Shown piece after piece: positions 42,871 through 50,765 of a stretch of DNA of 64,000 nucleotides (its first letter is position 1; each line of letters begins with the position of its first letter). The stretch covers positions 1 through 64,000 of the forward strand of contig JAXMEL010000004.1 in the NCBI GenBank assembly GCA_046348365.1, written 5' to 3'. The position numbers and the translations under genes are program-made. This stretch comes from JAEUPI01 sp046348365. GTDB taxonomy: Bacteria > Pseudomonadota > Gammaproteobacteria > Burkholderiales > Burkholderiaceae_C. The notes below the pieces were generated by a model, which was not told the DNA's origin, did no database searches, and was given only the letters and a program-made list of their open reading frames with translations.

Positions 42871-43712
42871 CGTTTCAACTGCCCCTCCATCCTGACCTCC
42901 ACCCAGATCTACCTGTTGAACGTGGACCGAAGGGTGAGGGGGTGGGATGGTGGGTACCCCAGATCAAGCACACGCACCTATGCCAGTACATCGACGGCAC
43001 GCGCAAAGCGCAGATCAAGTTTCCCAAGCGTGTCCTAATCGACCCTTTCGCCGGGCCGGGGCGAGTCGCCGTCCGCGGCGAGTCGATAACGAGGGAGGGT
43101 GGCGCAACGGCCGCGTGGTATCAATCGGTCGCTTCCAACTGTCCTTTCACCGACGTCTTCGTCGGTGACATCGAGATGCCTCGGGTGGACGCCTGCGAGG
43201 CGCGCCTCCACGCGGCCGGCGCGCCCGTTCAGCCGTTCCGCGGACCAGCCGCGCTAACAACACCGCTGATGGTGCGCGCGGTGCCAAAGGGCGCGTTGTG
43301 CTTGGCGTACATCGACCCGTACAACCTAGAGCAATTGTCATTCTCGATTCTGCACGCGCTCGCTACGCTGCCGTACGTCGACTTGGCTGTGCATTTCAGT
43401 TTGATGGACCTGTCGCGCAATGTCGACATGGAGCTCGATCCGGCACGAGACCGATTCGCCGACGCGTTGCCGGGCTGGCGCGATCGGGCACCGCACGAGA
43501 CGGCATCGAAAGCTTCGCTGGCCAACTGGTTCTTCGAAGAGTGGTGCACGCAGGTGTGCAAGCTCGGCTTCACGGCCAGTAGAGCCATGCCGCTAGTGAA
43601 TGACGGGCACGGCCGAGTTCTCTACCGCCTGGTTTTCTTCTCCAGGCATCCATTGCCCGAACGAATCTGGGGCGACATCGCCAGGAGCCCCAATCTCAAC
43701 CTCGGCTTCTGA
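42855..43712 (+). CDS. TcmP-like three-Cys-motif partner protein (copy 1)
   Basis: A 285-residue protein resembling the TcmP family, proteins named for being found beside three-Cys-motif (DUF5131) proteins. The Rossmann-like motifs are VLIDPFAGPGRV near 62 and CLAYIDPYNLEQLSFSIL near 152, with FVGDIEMPRVDACE between. The DPFAG and DPYN patterns recall SAM-dependent methyltransferases, but activity is not established for the family. It is shorter than copy 2 downstream (285 against 424). It heads the plus-strand cassette; 70 bases with a palindrome separate it from the repressor gene. The partner DUF5131 protein is two genes on. Confidence 0.75.
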   Translation: MRKRTPFQLPLHPDLHPDLPVERGPKGEGVGWWVPQIKHTHLCQYIDGTRKAQIKFPKRVLIDPFAGPGRVAVRGESITREGGATAAWYQSVASNCPFTDVFVGDIEMPRVDACEARLHAAGAPVQPFRGPAALTTPLMVRAVPKGALCLAYIDPYNLEQLSFSILHALATLPYVDLAVHFSLMDLSRNVDMELDPARDRFADALPGWRDRAPHETASKASLANWFFEEWCTQVCKLGFTASRAMPLVNDGHGRVLYRLVFFSRHPLPERIWGDIARSPNLNLGF

Positions 43713-43751
43713 AGGTCGACCGCTCAGGACGGTCGGTGCGTGCTACTTGAA

Positions 43752-43771
43752 TAGTGGACGAAAGTACACTA
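43752..43771. promoter_or_regulatory. Palindromic operator before the S24-type repressor gene
   Basis: An inverted repeat, TAGTGGAC-GAAA-GTACACTA, with 7 of 8 arm positions matching. It lies 12 bases before the GTG of the repressor gene. A LexA/S24-family repressor commonly binds such a site in its own promoter; the assignment is inferred from position and symmetry. Confidence 0.55.
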
Positions 43772-43782
43772 ACGTCCGCATC

Positions 43783-44433
43783 GTGGCAAGACCCAATCGA
43801 GACGCCATTCATTTGGCGCGTATTCGCGAGTACTACGCCCAGCAGGGCGTGATGCCGTCGTACGCGCAGCTGAGCCAGCTGCTGCGGTTCAAGGCAAAGA
43901 ACGCCTCGTTCAAGTTAGCCGCGCGGCTGGTGGCAAGTGGGCACCTCAAGGTAGGACCAGGCGGCCGCTTGGCGCCTGACGAGCGCTTCTTCGAAGTACC
44001 CATCGTCGACGAGACGGTTCCCGCAGGCAGCGGCGAACCGGCTGATCCCGCCGGCGGATTCTCCGACCAAGCGATCCACCGCATGCTCGTCGGCCCCAAG
44101 CTCAAGACGGCCATGGTTCAGGTTACTGGTGACTCAATGATCGAAGCCGGCGTGCTCGACGGCGACAGCGTCGTTCTCGACTGCGATGTCACGCCGCAGG
44201 ACGGCGACTTCGTAGTTGCCAAAGTCGATGGTCGCTACACGATGAAGGAGTACCGCCTCCAGCGCCGCAAGCCAATGCTGATGCCCCGCAACGCGCTGTA
44301 CGCGCCGATCGAACCGCGGTCTGAGCTGCACATAGTCGGGGTCGTAACTGGTCTCGTGCGTCGGGTTCGAAAAGCGCGGCCGACTTGCGTAAATCCCGCG
44401 GCCGATCACAGAAAACTAGGAGATGCGTCATGA
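43783..44433 (+). CDS. LexA-like repressor with S24 self-cleavage domain
   Basis: About 216 residues from a GTG. The N-terminal winged helix (REYYAQQGVMPSYAQLSQLLRFKAKNASFKLAARLV) matches LexA. The C-terminal S24 domain has the Ser nucleophile in VTGDSMIEAGVLDGD (Ser118) and the base in GRYTMKEYRLQ (Lys155). An Ala-Gly bond at PAGSG (81-82) is a plausible self-cleavage site in the hinge. LexA relatives cleave after RecA activation by DNA damage. Its stop overlaps the DUF5131 start (ATGA), so the repressor and the effectors are coupled. Start chosen for the domain; the frame upstream holds no domain. Confidence 0.85.
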   Translation: MARPNRDAIHLARIREYYAQQGVMPSYAQLSQLLRFKAKNASFKLAARLVASGHLKVGPGGRLAPDERFFEVPIVDETVPAGSGEPADPAGGFSDQAIHRMLVGPKLKTAMVQVTGDSMIEAGVLDGDSVVLDCDVTPQDGDFVVAKVDGRYTMKEYRLQRRKPMLMPRNALYAPIEPRSELHIVGVVTGLVRRVRKARPTCVNPAADHRKLGDAS

Positions 44434-45182
44434 CCACTGTCAGCCGAATCGAGTGGACCGAGCAGACGTGGAATCCCACGACGGGATGCACAAAGATCTC
44501 CCCTGGGTGCAAACACTGCTATGCGGAGTCCATGGCCAAGCGGCTTGAGGCCATGGGAACGCCCGGCTATGAGAACGGCTTCTCGCTGACGTTGCTGCCG
44601 CAGCGGTTGGAAGACCCGCTCAGGCGCAGCAAGCCGACCGTTTACTTCGTCAACTCGATGTCGGACTTGTTCCACGAGCGGGTGCCGGATGGGTACATCG
44701 CGAAGGTGTTCAATGTCATCGAGCGAACCCCGCAACACACCTACCAGGTGTTGACCAAACGAGCCGCACGATTGGCTCGCTACTTCCGGACGCGCGACGT
44801 GCCAAACAACGCGTGGCTCGGCGTCTCGGTTGAGGATCGCAAGTACGGTGTGCCAAGAATCGCCCACCTTCGAGAGGTGGCGGCGCAGGTGCGCTTTCTT
44901 TCTGTCGAGCCGCTGTTGCAGGATGTCGGTGAGCTCGATCTCACGAGCATCCACTGGGTAATCGTCGGTGGGGAGTCGGGGCCCAAAGCGCGGCCTATGA
45001 AGACCGAGTGGGCACTGAACGTCCAGCGCCAGTGCGAAGAGCAAGGCGTGGCGTTCTTTTTCAAGCAGTGGGGTGGGTGGGGTGCCGACGGCAAGCGCCG
45101 AGCCAAGGGCGCCAATGGTCGCGTGCTCAATGGCCGAACCTGGGACGAGATGCCGGCAGGTGTGGAGAGGCGAGTGCTGTAA
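44430..45182 (+). CDS. Three-Cys-motif (DUF5131 / phage Gp37-Gp68) protein
   Basis: A 250-residue protein. The name-giving cysteine motif is Cys20-x6-Cys27-x2-Cys30 (GCTKISPGCKHCYAE), followed by a TIM-barrel-like body (YFVNSMSDLFHERVPDGYIAKVF, TYQVLTKRAARL, NAWLGVSVEDRKYGVPRI, VRFLSVEPLLQDV, HWVIVGGESGPKARPM and FFKQWGGWG). The motif and barrel recall radical-SAM enzymes, but the spacing differs from the classic CxxxCxxC. Function is unknown; family members are known to occur next to TcmP-like proteins, as here on both sides. AGGAG precedes the ATG. Overlaps the repressor gene. Confidence 0.9.
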   Translation: MTTVSRIEWTEQTWNPTTGCTKISPGCKHCYAESMAKRLEAMGTPGYENGFSLTLLPQRLEDPLRRSKPTVYFVNSMSDLFHERVPDGYIAKVFNVIERTPQHTYQVLTKRAARLARYFRTRDVPNNAWLGVSVEDRKYGVPRIAHLREVAAQVRFLSVEPLLQDVGELDLTSIHWVIVGGESGPKARPMKTEWALNVQRQCEEQGVAFFFKQWGGWGADGKRRAKGANGRVLNGRTWDEMPAGVERRVL

Positions 45183-45239
45183 ACATCTGGCACATTGGGA
45201 CTCATCGTGACCGCACGCGGCAATCGCACACCCGGTTGA

Positions 45240-46514
45240 ATGACCGCGAACCACTATGACTGGTCCTGGGGAGGGCCGCTGCCGAGGCTACTGCGTCACA
45301 GCGAGGTCAAACACTCGTTGCTTCGCGACTACTTGGTGGAGTACTTCCTGACGTTGGTCGCTTCGCCGCACCAGGACCGGATCCAGATCACGATCGTTGA
45401 CGGTTTCTGCGGCGGAGGGCGCTACGTCAACGAAGAGGGCGCGATTGCTCCGGGGTCACCCGTCGTCATTCTCCAAGCCATCGAAGAAGCCAAGGTCCGT
45501 GTCTTGCACGAGCAGCAGCGCCGCAAGCCCATCGACTTCGACGTGCAGCTGATTTGCATCGATGAGGATCCGGGTGCGATTGAACACTTGAGGCATGTGC
45601 TCGCGGTCGAAGGCTATGGCGAGAGGCTCAAGGCCGGCACTGTGACGCTGCTCACCGGGGCGTTCGAGCAACACGCCGCGGCCGCTGTCGCCGTCGCCCA
45701 GCGCCGATCGCCGCGAGCCGGTCGGGCCATCTTCGTGCTTGACCAGTATGGCTACGACGCGGTCCCCGTACAGACGCTGCAGCGAATCTTCGCTTCGCTG
45801 AAGACCGCCGAGGTCATCCTTACCTTCAACGTGGACTCCCTGATTAATTTCCTGTGCGAGAAGAACGCGCTGGACTTCGAGCGCAAAGTTGGCCTCAAGG
45901 GTGTGATGTCAGCCGATGAGTTGGATGCGCAGACGCGTGGCCCTGCCTGGCGGCTGCAACTGCAGTCAAAGCTGTACAAGGGTTTGACGGATGGCTCCGG
46001 TGCGAGTTGGTTCACCCCGTTCTTTATCCGTCCAGAGCGCGGCCACGGTGACTTCTGGCTGCTACACCTTTCGCAGCACTGGAAAGCACGCGACGTCATG
46101 GCGGGTTCGCACTGGAAGCATCACAACCACTTCGTCCACTATGGCACCGCGGGCTTCAACATGTTCTCAACCGGGTACGCGGCGCGCATCGACAACGACG
46201 ATCGCCCACAGGCAGGTTTCTTGTTTGACGATATTGCGGCCACAGCGAGCCAGAAGGCCATGCTTGCGCAGATCCCCAAGGCCCTCGAAACCTCCCGCGA
46301 TGGCATCGCGTTCGAGCGGTTCTTCCTTGATCGCATCAATACCACGCCGGCGACGCGCGAAATGGTCGAAGCGACCATTCTCGAGCTCGTGCGCGAACGG
46401 CAGGTGGAAGTCGTCGGCGATGACGGGTCTTTGCGCAACGTGCGTAAGGCGCTCAAGGGCAGTCACATCCTGAAGCTGGCACCCCAGCGGACGTTCGTGT
46501 TTGGCAGCCGCTGA
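45240..46514 (+). CDS. TcmP-like three-Cys-motif partner protein (copy 2)
   Basis: A 424-residue TcmP-family protein, larger than copy 1. The pattern HSEVKHSLLRDYLVEYFLTLV, then ITIVDGFCGGGRYV (about 50), ICIDEDPGAIEHLRHVL and IFVLDQYGYDAVPVQTLQRIF (about 160) gives the same Rossmann-like order. A central LTFNVDSLINFL and a C-terminal winged region (ATREMVEATILELVRERQVEVVG) follow. It lies 57 bases after the DUF5131 gene. Presence of two unlike partners flanking one three-Cys protein is unusual. Function is inferred only from the family. Confidence 0.82.
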   Translation: MTANHYDWSWGGPLPRLLRHSEVKHSLLRDYLVEYFLTLVASPHQDRIQITIVDGFCGGGRYVNEEGAIAPGSPVVILQAIEEAKVRVLHEQQRRKPIDFDVQLICIDEDPGAIEHLRHVLAVEGYGERLKAGTVTLLTGAFEQHAAAAVAVAQRRSPRAGRAIFVLDQYGYDAVPVQTLQRIFASLKTAEVILTFNVDSLINFLCEKNALDFERKVGLKGVMSADELDAQTRGPAWRLQLQSKLYKGLTDGSGASWFTPFFIRPERGHGDFWLLHLSQHWKARDVMAGSHWKHHNHFVHYGTAGFNMFSTGYAARIDNDDRPQAGFLFDDIAATASQKAMLAQIPKALETSRDGIAFERFFLDRINTTPATREMVEATILELVRERQVEVVGDDGSLRNVRKALKGSHILKLAPQRTFVFGSR

Positions 46515-46609
46515 TTACCAGATGTGGTTCAAATCGTCGACAACTTGATGCGCCTCGGTTGGCTTCGTGACCAAGCGTTTTTGTCCTGCTGGCTCCCTGA
46601 GACGGGCTA

Positions 46610-48883
46610 ATGACCGCTGCGGCATTGGAGATTGAGCTGCGCAAGGCCTTGGCGACGGCAGCGGCCGTGGACCGATTCTTTAAGGTTGTCTACCTCATTC
46701 CGCACTTCCCGCGGGATCTGGCGGAAGCCAGCATCTTGGGCTGGTACACGCCGGGGTTGCACGAAGCAGCGCGGCCCTTGCTGACGGCCGCCACGCTGCC
46801 GGCCGATGTGCGTGAACGGCACTCCGACCCGTCGGATGTGCTCGTGCATCGCATGACGCGACGCATCTGGCCGCTAGTCACGCCAATCCAGGTAGACGAA
46901 GTGAATGCGATCAGGCACGCGGTGGGCAGTCCGTTCATCGTGTGCCTGACCACCGAGGGTGAGGTAGCCGATGCTTTGGATAAGGCGCTTGTCGGCCCAC
47001 TTCCGCCTGTGCTTCACGCGTCGATCGTCGTCGGCAACGGCAGGCTGCCAATCGACCGTCTCGATGCGGCACACATCTACCAGTACGTGCGCAGCGTTCT
47101 CGACCAACTGGCTCACGACGCACAGTGGCACACGCACGTGCGAGACAGCAGGCGCATCCTGTCCGCCGCACCTATGTGGAAGCCCCGGAGCCATCGTCTT
47201 CCGATGGGGCACCACAACCTCGTCACGCCAAATGAATTTGCCCTTCGCTCGTTCGGATGGAAGCTGCGCAAGAGCAAGCCAATTAGCGAGCCGCTGACGA
47301 AGGGAGTGATCGAACCCCAGTTGTACGTGGATCGCATCTGCCAGAGTGCCGATGCAGTGAGCGCCGAGCGTAAGCGACTGCTGGCGCGCTTCGGTACTGA
47401 GTTTGTCGATTACCGCATCATCCTGGCGGTTGCCAGCGTGCATTGGAGCCACTACACCCGCTGGAGAGAGGTCGGCAAGAACGCCGACGCGGCGACTCGC
47501 CGAAAACTCCGCCACGCCTTCGAGGCGGCGGTCCGCATGACGACGTACGTCGACCAACTGGAGCTGGCCGAAGACGGGCAGCCGCCGGGCGGCGATTTGT
47601 ATGGCGCACTGACGGTGCAACGAGCCAGAGACATGCTGTCGTTCACTGCCGGACTGACTCAGCTGTCGTGCGCGACGCTCGCACCGGTGCTGAGGCTGGA
47701 GCCCAAGCTGAATCAAGTCAGAGGCGACATCAAGCAGCTATCGAACTGTGTGCGCGATCAGGCTGGGCAGCGTTTTCACTGGAAGGTGTCTCGATTGGTT
47801 CGCCGTCTGGGCGAGCGCATGCGAAGCTTGGTTGCCAGTGAATACCTGGCACGGGTAGACGCAATCGAGCCCGACGCACATATCGAAGGCATGAAGCTGG
47901 TGACCGACTTGCCGTTGGAGCTGTTGCCCACACGCGGTCTGCCGCTGGGATTGCGGTTCGACGTGTCGCGCCTGCCGCCAGTGCCAGGCAATCTGTTTCT
48001 GCAGGGATGCTTGACGCCACCGGTCTTCGTGCCGGCTGTTGATGGATTCAAGGAGGTTCTGGTTCTGCGGTCGTTTCGAGATAGCGACCCGCTCAGAGGA
48101 CTGTTCGAGCGCGCTGTCGCAGCGGTGCAGCAAGTCGATACTCGCGGTGTTCAATGCCGGTTCGTGGACGTGGGCTCGCCCGACGATGTAGTCGCGGCAT
48201 TAAACGGGTACGAAGGTGCGCTGCTGGTGTTTGACGGGCATGGGACGTTTGACCACAAGACAGGCACGGGCACGTTTGTTGTTGGAGGCTTACCGCTGGA
48301 TGCCTGGTCACTGCGCAGGCGCTGTACCTTTCCACCGATCGTCTTGTTCAGTGCCTGTGACACGCACCCCATCGACGGGAGCCACAGCTCGATCGCCACA
48401 GGCGCGTTCACGCTGGGAGCACGCGCCGTGGTGGGAACGATGCTGCCGATCCACGGGGCGAAGGCGGCGATGTTTAACGCGCGACTGATCTTTCGGCTGT
48501 TGGAGTTTCTGCCCATCGCGACTAGGGTCCGTCCGATGCTTACATGGCGTGAGGTCGTGTCTGGCATGCTCAGAATGACGCACACCACCGAGGTGCTGCT
48601 CCAGCTCGAGGCGCTACGCTGCGTGACGGTGTCGGAGGAGCAGCGTTGGGCCATTCAACTCGCGGCCAATGAGGCGATCAACGGCCGCGACGCCATGTGG
48701 TACGAGCGCTTTCTTTCAGCGCTCGCCGGAGCTAGTGGCATGGCGGTGGACCGTTTGCGTGGCGAGATCGAGCGCTACGTCGGTTTGACGGATGCCATGA
48801 AGTACGTACAGCTTGGGTGTCCCGAAAACATCGTGATCATCAGCCAATTGCCGGAGGCTTCGCTGGCGACTGCCGTTGGCTGA
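46610..48883 (+). CDS. CHAT-domain (caspase-like) protease
   Basis: A 757-residue protein. The C-terminal CHAT domain (about 480-690) has the catalytic His in LLVFDGHGTFDH (His544) and Cys in IVLFSACDTHPIDGSHSSIATGAF (Cys583), with ARAVVGTMLPIHG after it. The N-terminal 470 residues are helical with no recognised motif and probably serve as a sensor or scaffold. CHAT proteases act as effectors in several bacterial immune systems (for example the gasdermin-linked and Craspase types). No gasdermin, TPR or Csx29-like gene is next to it; its neighbours are the TcmP and DUF5131 genes 95 bases upstream in the same direction. Its substrate is unknown. Confidence 0.83.
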   Translation: MTAAALEIELRKALATAAAVDRFFKVVYLIPHFPRDLAEASILGWYTPGLHEAARPLLTAATLPADVRERHSDPSDVLVHRMTRRIWPLVTPIQVDEVNAIRHAVGSPFIVCLTTEGEVADALDKALVGPLPPVLHASIVVGNGRLPIDRLDAAHIYQYVRSVLDQLAHDAQWHTHVRDSRRILSAAPMWKPRSHRLPMGHHNLVTPNEFALRSFGWKLRKSKPISEPLTKGVIEPQLYVDRICQSADAVSAERKRLLARFGTEFVDYRIILAVASVHWSHYTRWREVGKNADAATRRKLRHAFEAAVRMTTYVDQLELAEDGQPPGGDLYGALTVQRARDMLSFTAGLTQLSCATLAPVLRLEPKLNQVRGDIKQLSNCVRDQAGQRFHWKVSRLVRRLGERMRSLVASEYLARVDAIEPDAHIEGMKLVTDLPLELLPTRGLPLGLRFDVSRLPPVPGNLFLQGCLTPPVFVPAVDGFKEVLVLRSFRDSDPLRGLFERAVAAVQQVDTRGVQCRFVDVGSPDDVVAALNGYEGALLVFDGHGTFDHKTGTGTFVVGGLPLDAWSLRRRCTFPPIVLFSACDTHPIDGSHSSIATGAFTLGARAVVGTMLPIHGAKAAMFNARLIFRLLEFLPIATRVRPMLTWREVVSGMLRMTHTTEVLLQLEALRCVTVSEEQRWAIQLAANEAINGRDAMWYERFLSALAGASGMAVDRLRGEIERYVGLTDAMKYVQLGCPENIVIISQLPEASLATAVG

Positions 48884-49125
48884 CTGCATGTCGGGCGTTC
48901 TGGCCAATCACCGCAAGCGTTGCGTCCTGTCGACAAGCAGGAGCTAGCTAGCGCTCGCGGATCGCGGCGGTACTGCCACTGTCCGCTGTCACCGTGGAAA
49001 TAGCCAAAGCTGACGGCGGTTTGGCTTGACGGAGACCGGAATCTGTCTCAAGGGGCCTCTCAACCCCGTAGGCGAACGGAGCCACTCCATAGCAGCGTGA
49101 GTCCGTCAATCGCTGCAGCGAGCTT

Positions 49126-49482
49126 TCACTTGTTCCCCTCCAGTCCGGGCACGCGCCTGGCCGCCATCTCTCTCGCATGTTCGATCGCCTGGTGCAGCCG
49201 CGCGCGCAGCAGAGGCAGCGGCGGCAAGGCTGTGAGGTACTCGCTGACGCGGATCGATTTGGCGTCGAGCTGCAGCAGCTCCACCTGCTCGGCGTCGGCC
49301 GAGGCGCACAGGATGAGGCCGATCGGAGCCTCCTCGCCCGCCGCGCGTTCATGCTTGTCCAGCCAGCGCAGGTACAGCTCCATCTGCCCGACATGAGCGG
49401 GGCCGAACGCCTCGAGCTTCAGTTCGACAGCGATCAGGCGGCGCAGGTGGCGGTGGAAGAACAGCAGGTCGAGCTTATGCCG
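49126..49482 (-). pseudogene. PDDEXK nuclease (DUF1016/YhcG-like), C-terminal fragment on minus strand
   Basis: The last 118 or so codons of a DUF1016 nuclease: GRHKLDLLFFHRHLRRLIAVELKLEAF with the D and E-x-K of the PDDEXK site, then GQMELYLRWLDKHE and APIGLILCASADAEQVELLQ. The N-terminal domain is gone at the junction near 49490. The plus strand holds a near-copy starting at the same junction in the opposite direction. No start is present. Confidence 0.75.
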
Positions 49483-49495
49483 ACCTCGGAATAGC

Positions 49496-49843
49496 CTCGA
49501 TCTCCTGTTCTTCCACCGCCACCTGCGCCGGCTGATCGCGGTCGAACTTAAGCTCGAAGCGTTCGGCCCCGCGCACGTTGGCCGGATGGAGCTGTACCTG
49601 CGCTGGCTGGACAAGCATGATCGTGCGCCGGGCGAGGAGGCGCCGATCGGCCTGATCCTCTGCGCATCGGCCGATGCCGAGCAGGTGGAGCTGCTGCAGG
49701 TCGACGCCAAGTCGATTCGCGTCAGCGAGTACCTCACGGCCTTGCCGCCGCTGCCTCTACTGCGAGCGCGGCTGCACCAGGCGATCGAGCACGCGAGGGA
49801 ACAGGCGGCCCGGCGACTGCCCAGTTTGGAGGGTGACGAGTGA
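49496..49843 (+). pseudogene. PDDEXK nuclease (DUF1016/YhcG-like), C-terminal fragment on plus strand
   Basis: The mirror copy of the preceding fragment: DLLFFHRHLRRLIAVELKLEAF through RLPSLEGDE, about 90 percent alike at base level by eye. It also lacks the N-terminal domain. The stop overlaps the ATG of the following small gene, as an intact DUF1016 gene would. Together the two form a head-to-head inverted repeat with arms of about 350 bases. Confidence 0.75.
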
Positions 49844-50127
49844 AGCCGGAGGACAGCACGACCAAGGCGATCATCGATCTCGCGCGGGACGTGCGGCAAC
49901 TTCAGCATCGCGCCGTGCAGGAATACCAGCCGGTGGTGGATGCAATCCTCCGCGCTGGCAGCCGAGACGCTGCGCATATCGAGCGAACGCTGGACGGCCT
50001 GCTGGATTTCTGCGGCCATGAGGCCGTGCTGGCGATGTACAAGCAACTCTGCCGCCACTATGGCGCGTTGGACCCGACTGCCGCAGCTGACTACGTCAAT
50101 GCCTACCGGGAACGATGGGGCGAGTAG
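49840..50127 (+). CDS. Small soluble protein of unknown function
   Basis: A 95-residue helical protein (TTKAIIDLARDVRQLQHRAVQEYQPVVDAILRAGSRDAAHIERTLDGLLDFCGHEAVLAMYKQLCRHY). Its ATG overlaps the stop of the plus-strand DUF1016 fragment, so it was the next gene of a nuclease operon. The shape suggests a small partner or immunity-like protein, but no family is recognised. It is intact though its upstream gene is not, so its expression is in doubt. Confidence 0.65.
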   Translation: MKPEDSTTKAIIDLARDVRQLQHRAVQEYQPVVDAILRAGSRDAAHIERTLDGLLDFCGHEAVLAMYKQLCRHYGALDPTAAADYVNAYRERWGE

Positions 50128-50189
50128 AAGGGAGCGGGCGAGGGCCGGCGAGGGTGCCAAAGACGGCCGCAGAAGGGTACTGATCCGAC

Positions 50190-50765
50190 TCAGGTGCCAG
50201 TCGGGGCGATCAGCGACTGGCGCTGTAGCTGATCGTGTGGATCGTGCCATGCAATCTGCGCGATGCCCAGTTTTCGCCCGGCGTCCTCCACGACCTCGCG
50301 TGCTTGTGCCTGAATGAATCTCGCAAGCGGGGGAAGCAGCACGACGCCCGCGATGGACGTCCTCTTCGAGAAGGCCCTTTCGTGGGCCGCCATGAGCATG
50401 AGCTTCCAGTCGTCCGCCTTTCCCCAGACAACAACGCCGCGCTGTTGCAGCCTCACGCCGTGAGGCCGCTCGTAGCGCTCGACGACGGCCGTTGCCGCCG
50501 GCAAGCCTAGCGCCGAGAGCGCGCGACCTGCGTCTGACACGTTCGCACGGGCGAACGGCTTCATCAAGGTGTCCTTGAGATACGGGTGAACTTTTCGAGC
50601 GTCCATGTACCCCGCAAGCACGCCACCGATCTCCGGGTCACTGACCCAGACGGTGTATTGCCTGGCACGCTCGATTACCGTCATGCTCTCCCAGTCCATC
50701 GCCTCGGCGCGCTTCCACAGCCTCGCCTGCACTTCCTTCTTTACCGCGGGGGGCAATGCTCTCAT
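50190..50765 (-). CDS. Protein of unknown function, third gene of the Mrr-helicase operon
   Basis: A 191-residue soluble protein starting MRALPPAVKKEVQARLWKRAE. The helical N-terminal part and a C-terminal part with VAWHDPHDQLQRQ carry no recognised motif; RERARQYTVWVSDPEIGGVLAGYMDARKV is the best conserved-looking stretch. The ATG overlaps the helicase stop by 4 bases, so they are cotranscribed and act together. In defence operons of this kind the small third gene is often a specificity or regulator protein; that is only a guess here. Confidence 0.6.
   Translation of the reverse strand: MRALPPAVKKEVQARLWKRAEAMDWESMTVIERARQYTVWVSDPEIGGVLAGYMDARKVHPYLKDTLMKPFARANVSDAGRALSALGLPAATAVVERYERPHGVRLQQRGVVVWGKADDWKLMLMAAHERAFSKRTSIAGVVLLPPLARFIQAQAREVVEDAGRKLGIAQIAWHDPHDQLQRQSLIAPTGT

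Noticed and set aside
49126..50250. A single 374-codon minus-strand frame through both DUF1016 arms
   Set aside because: Only the last 118 codons read as a nuclease; the rest is the antisense of the plus-strand arm. It is not one gene.
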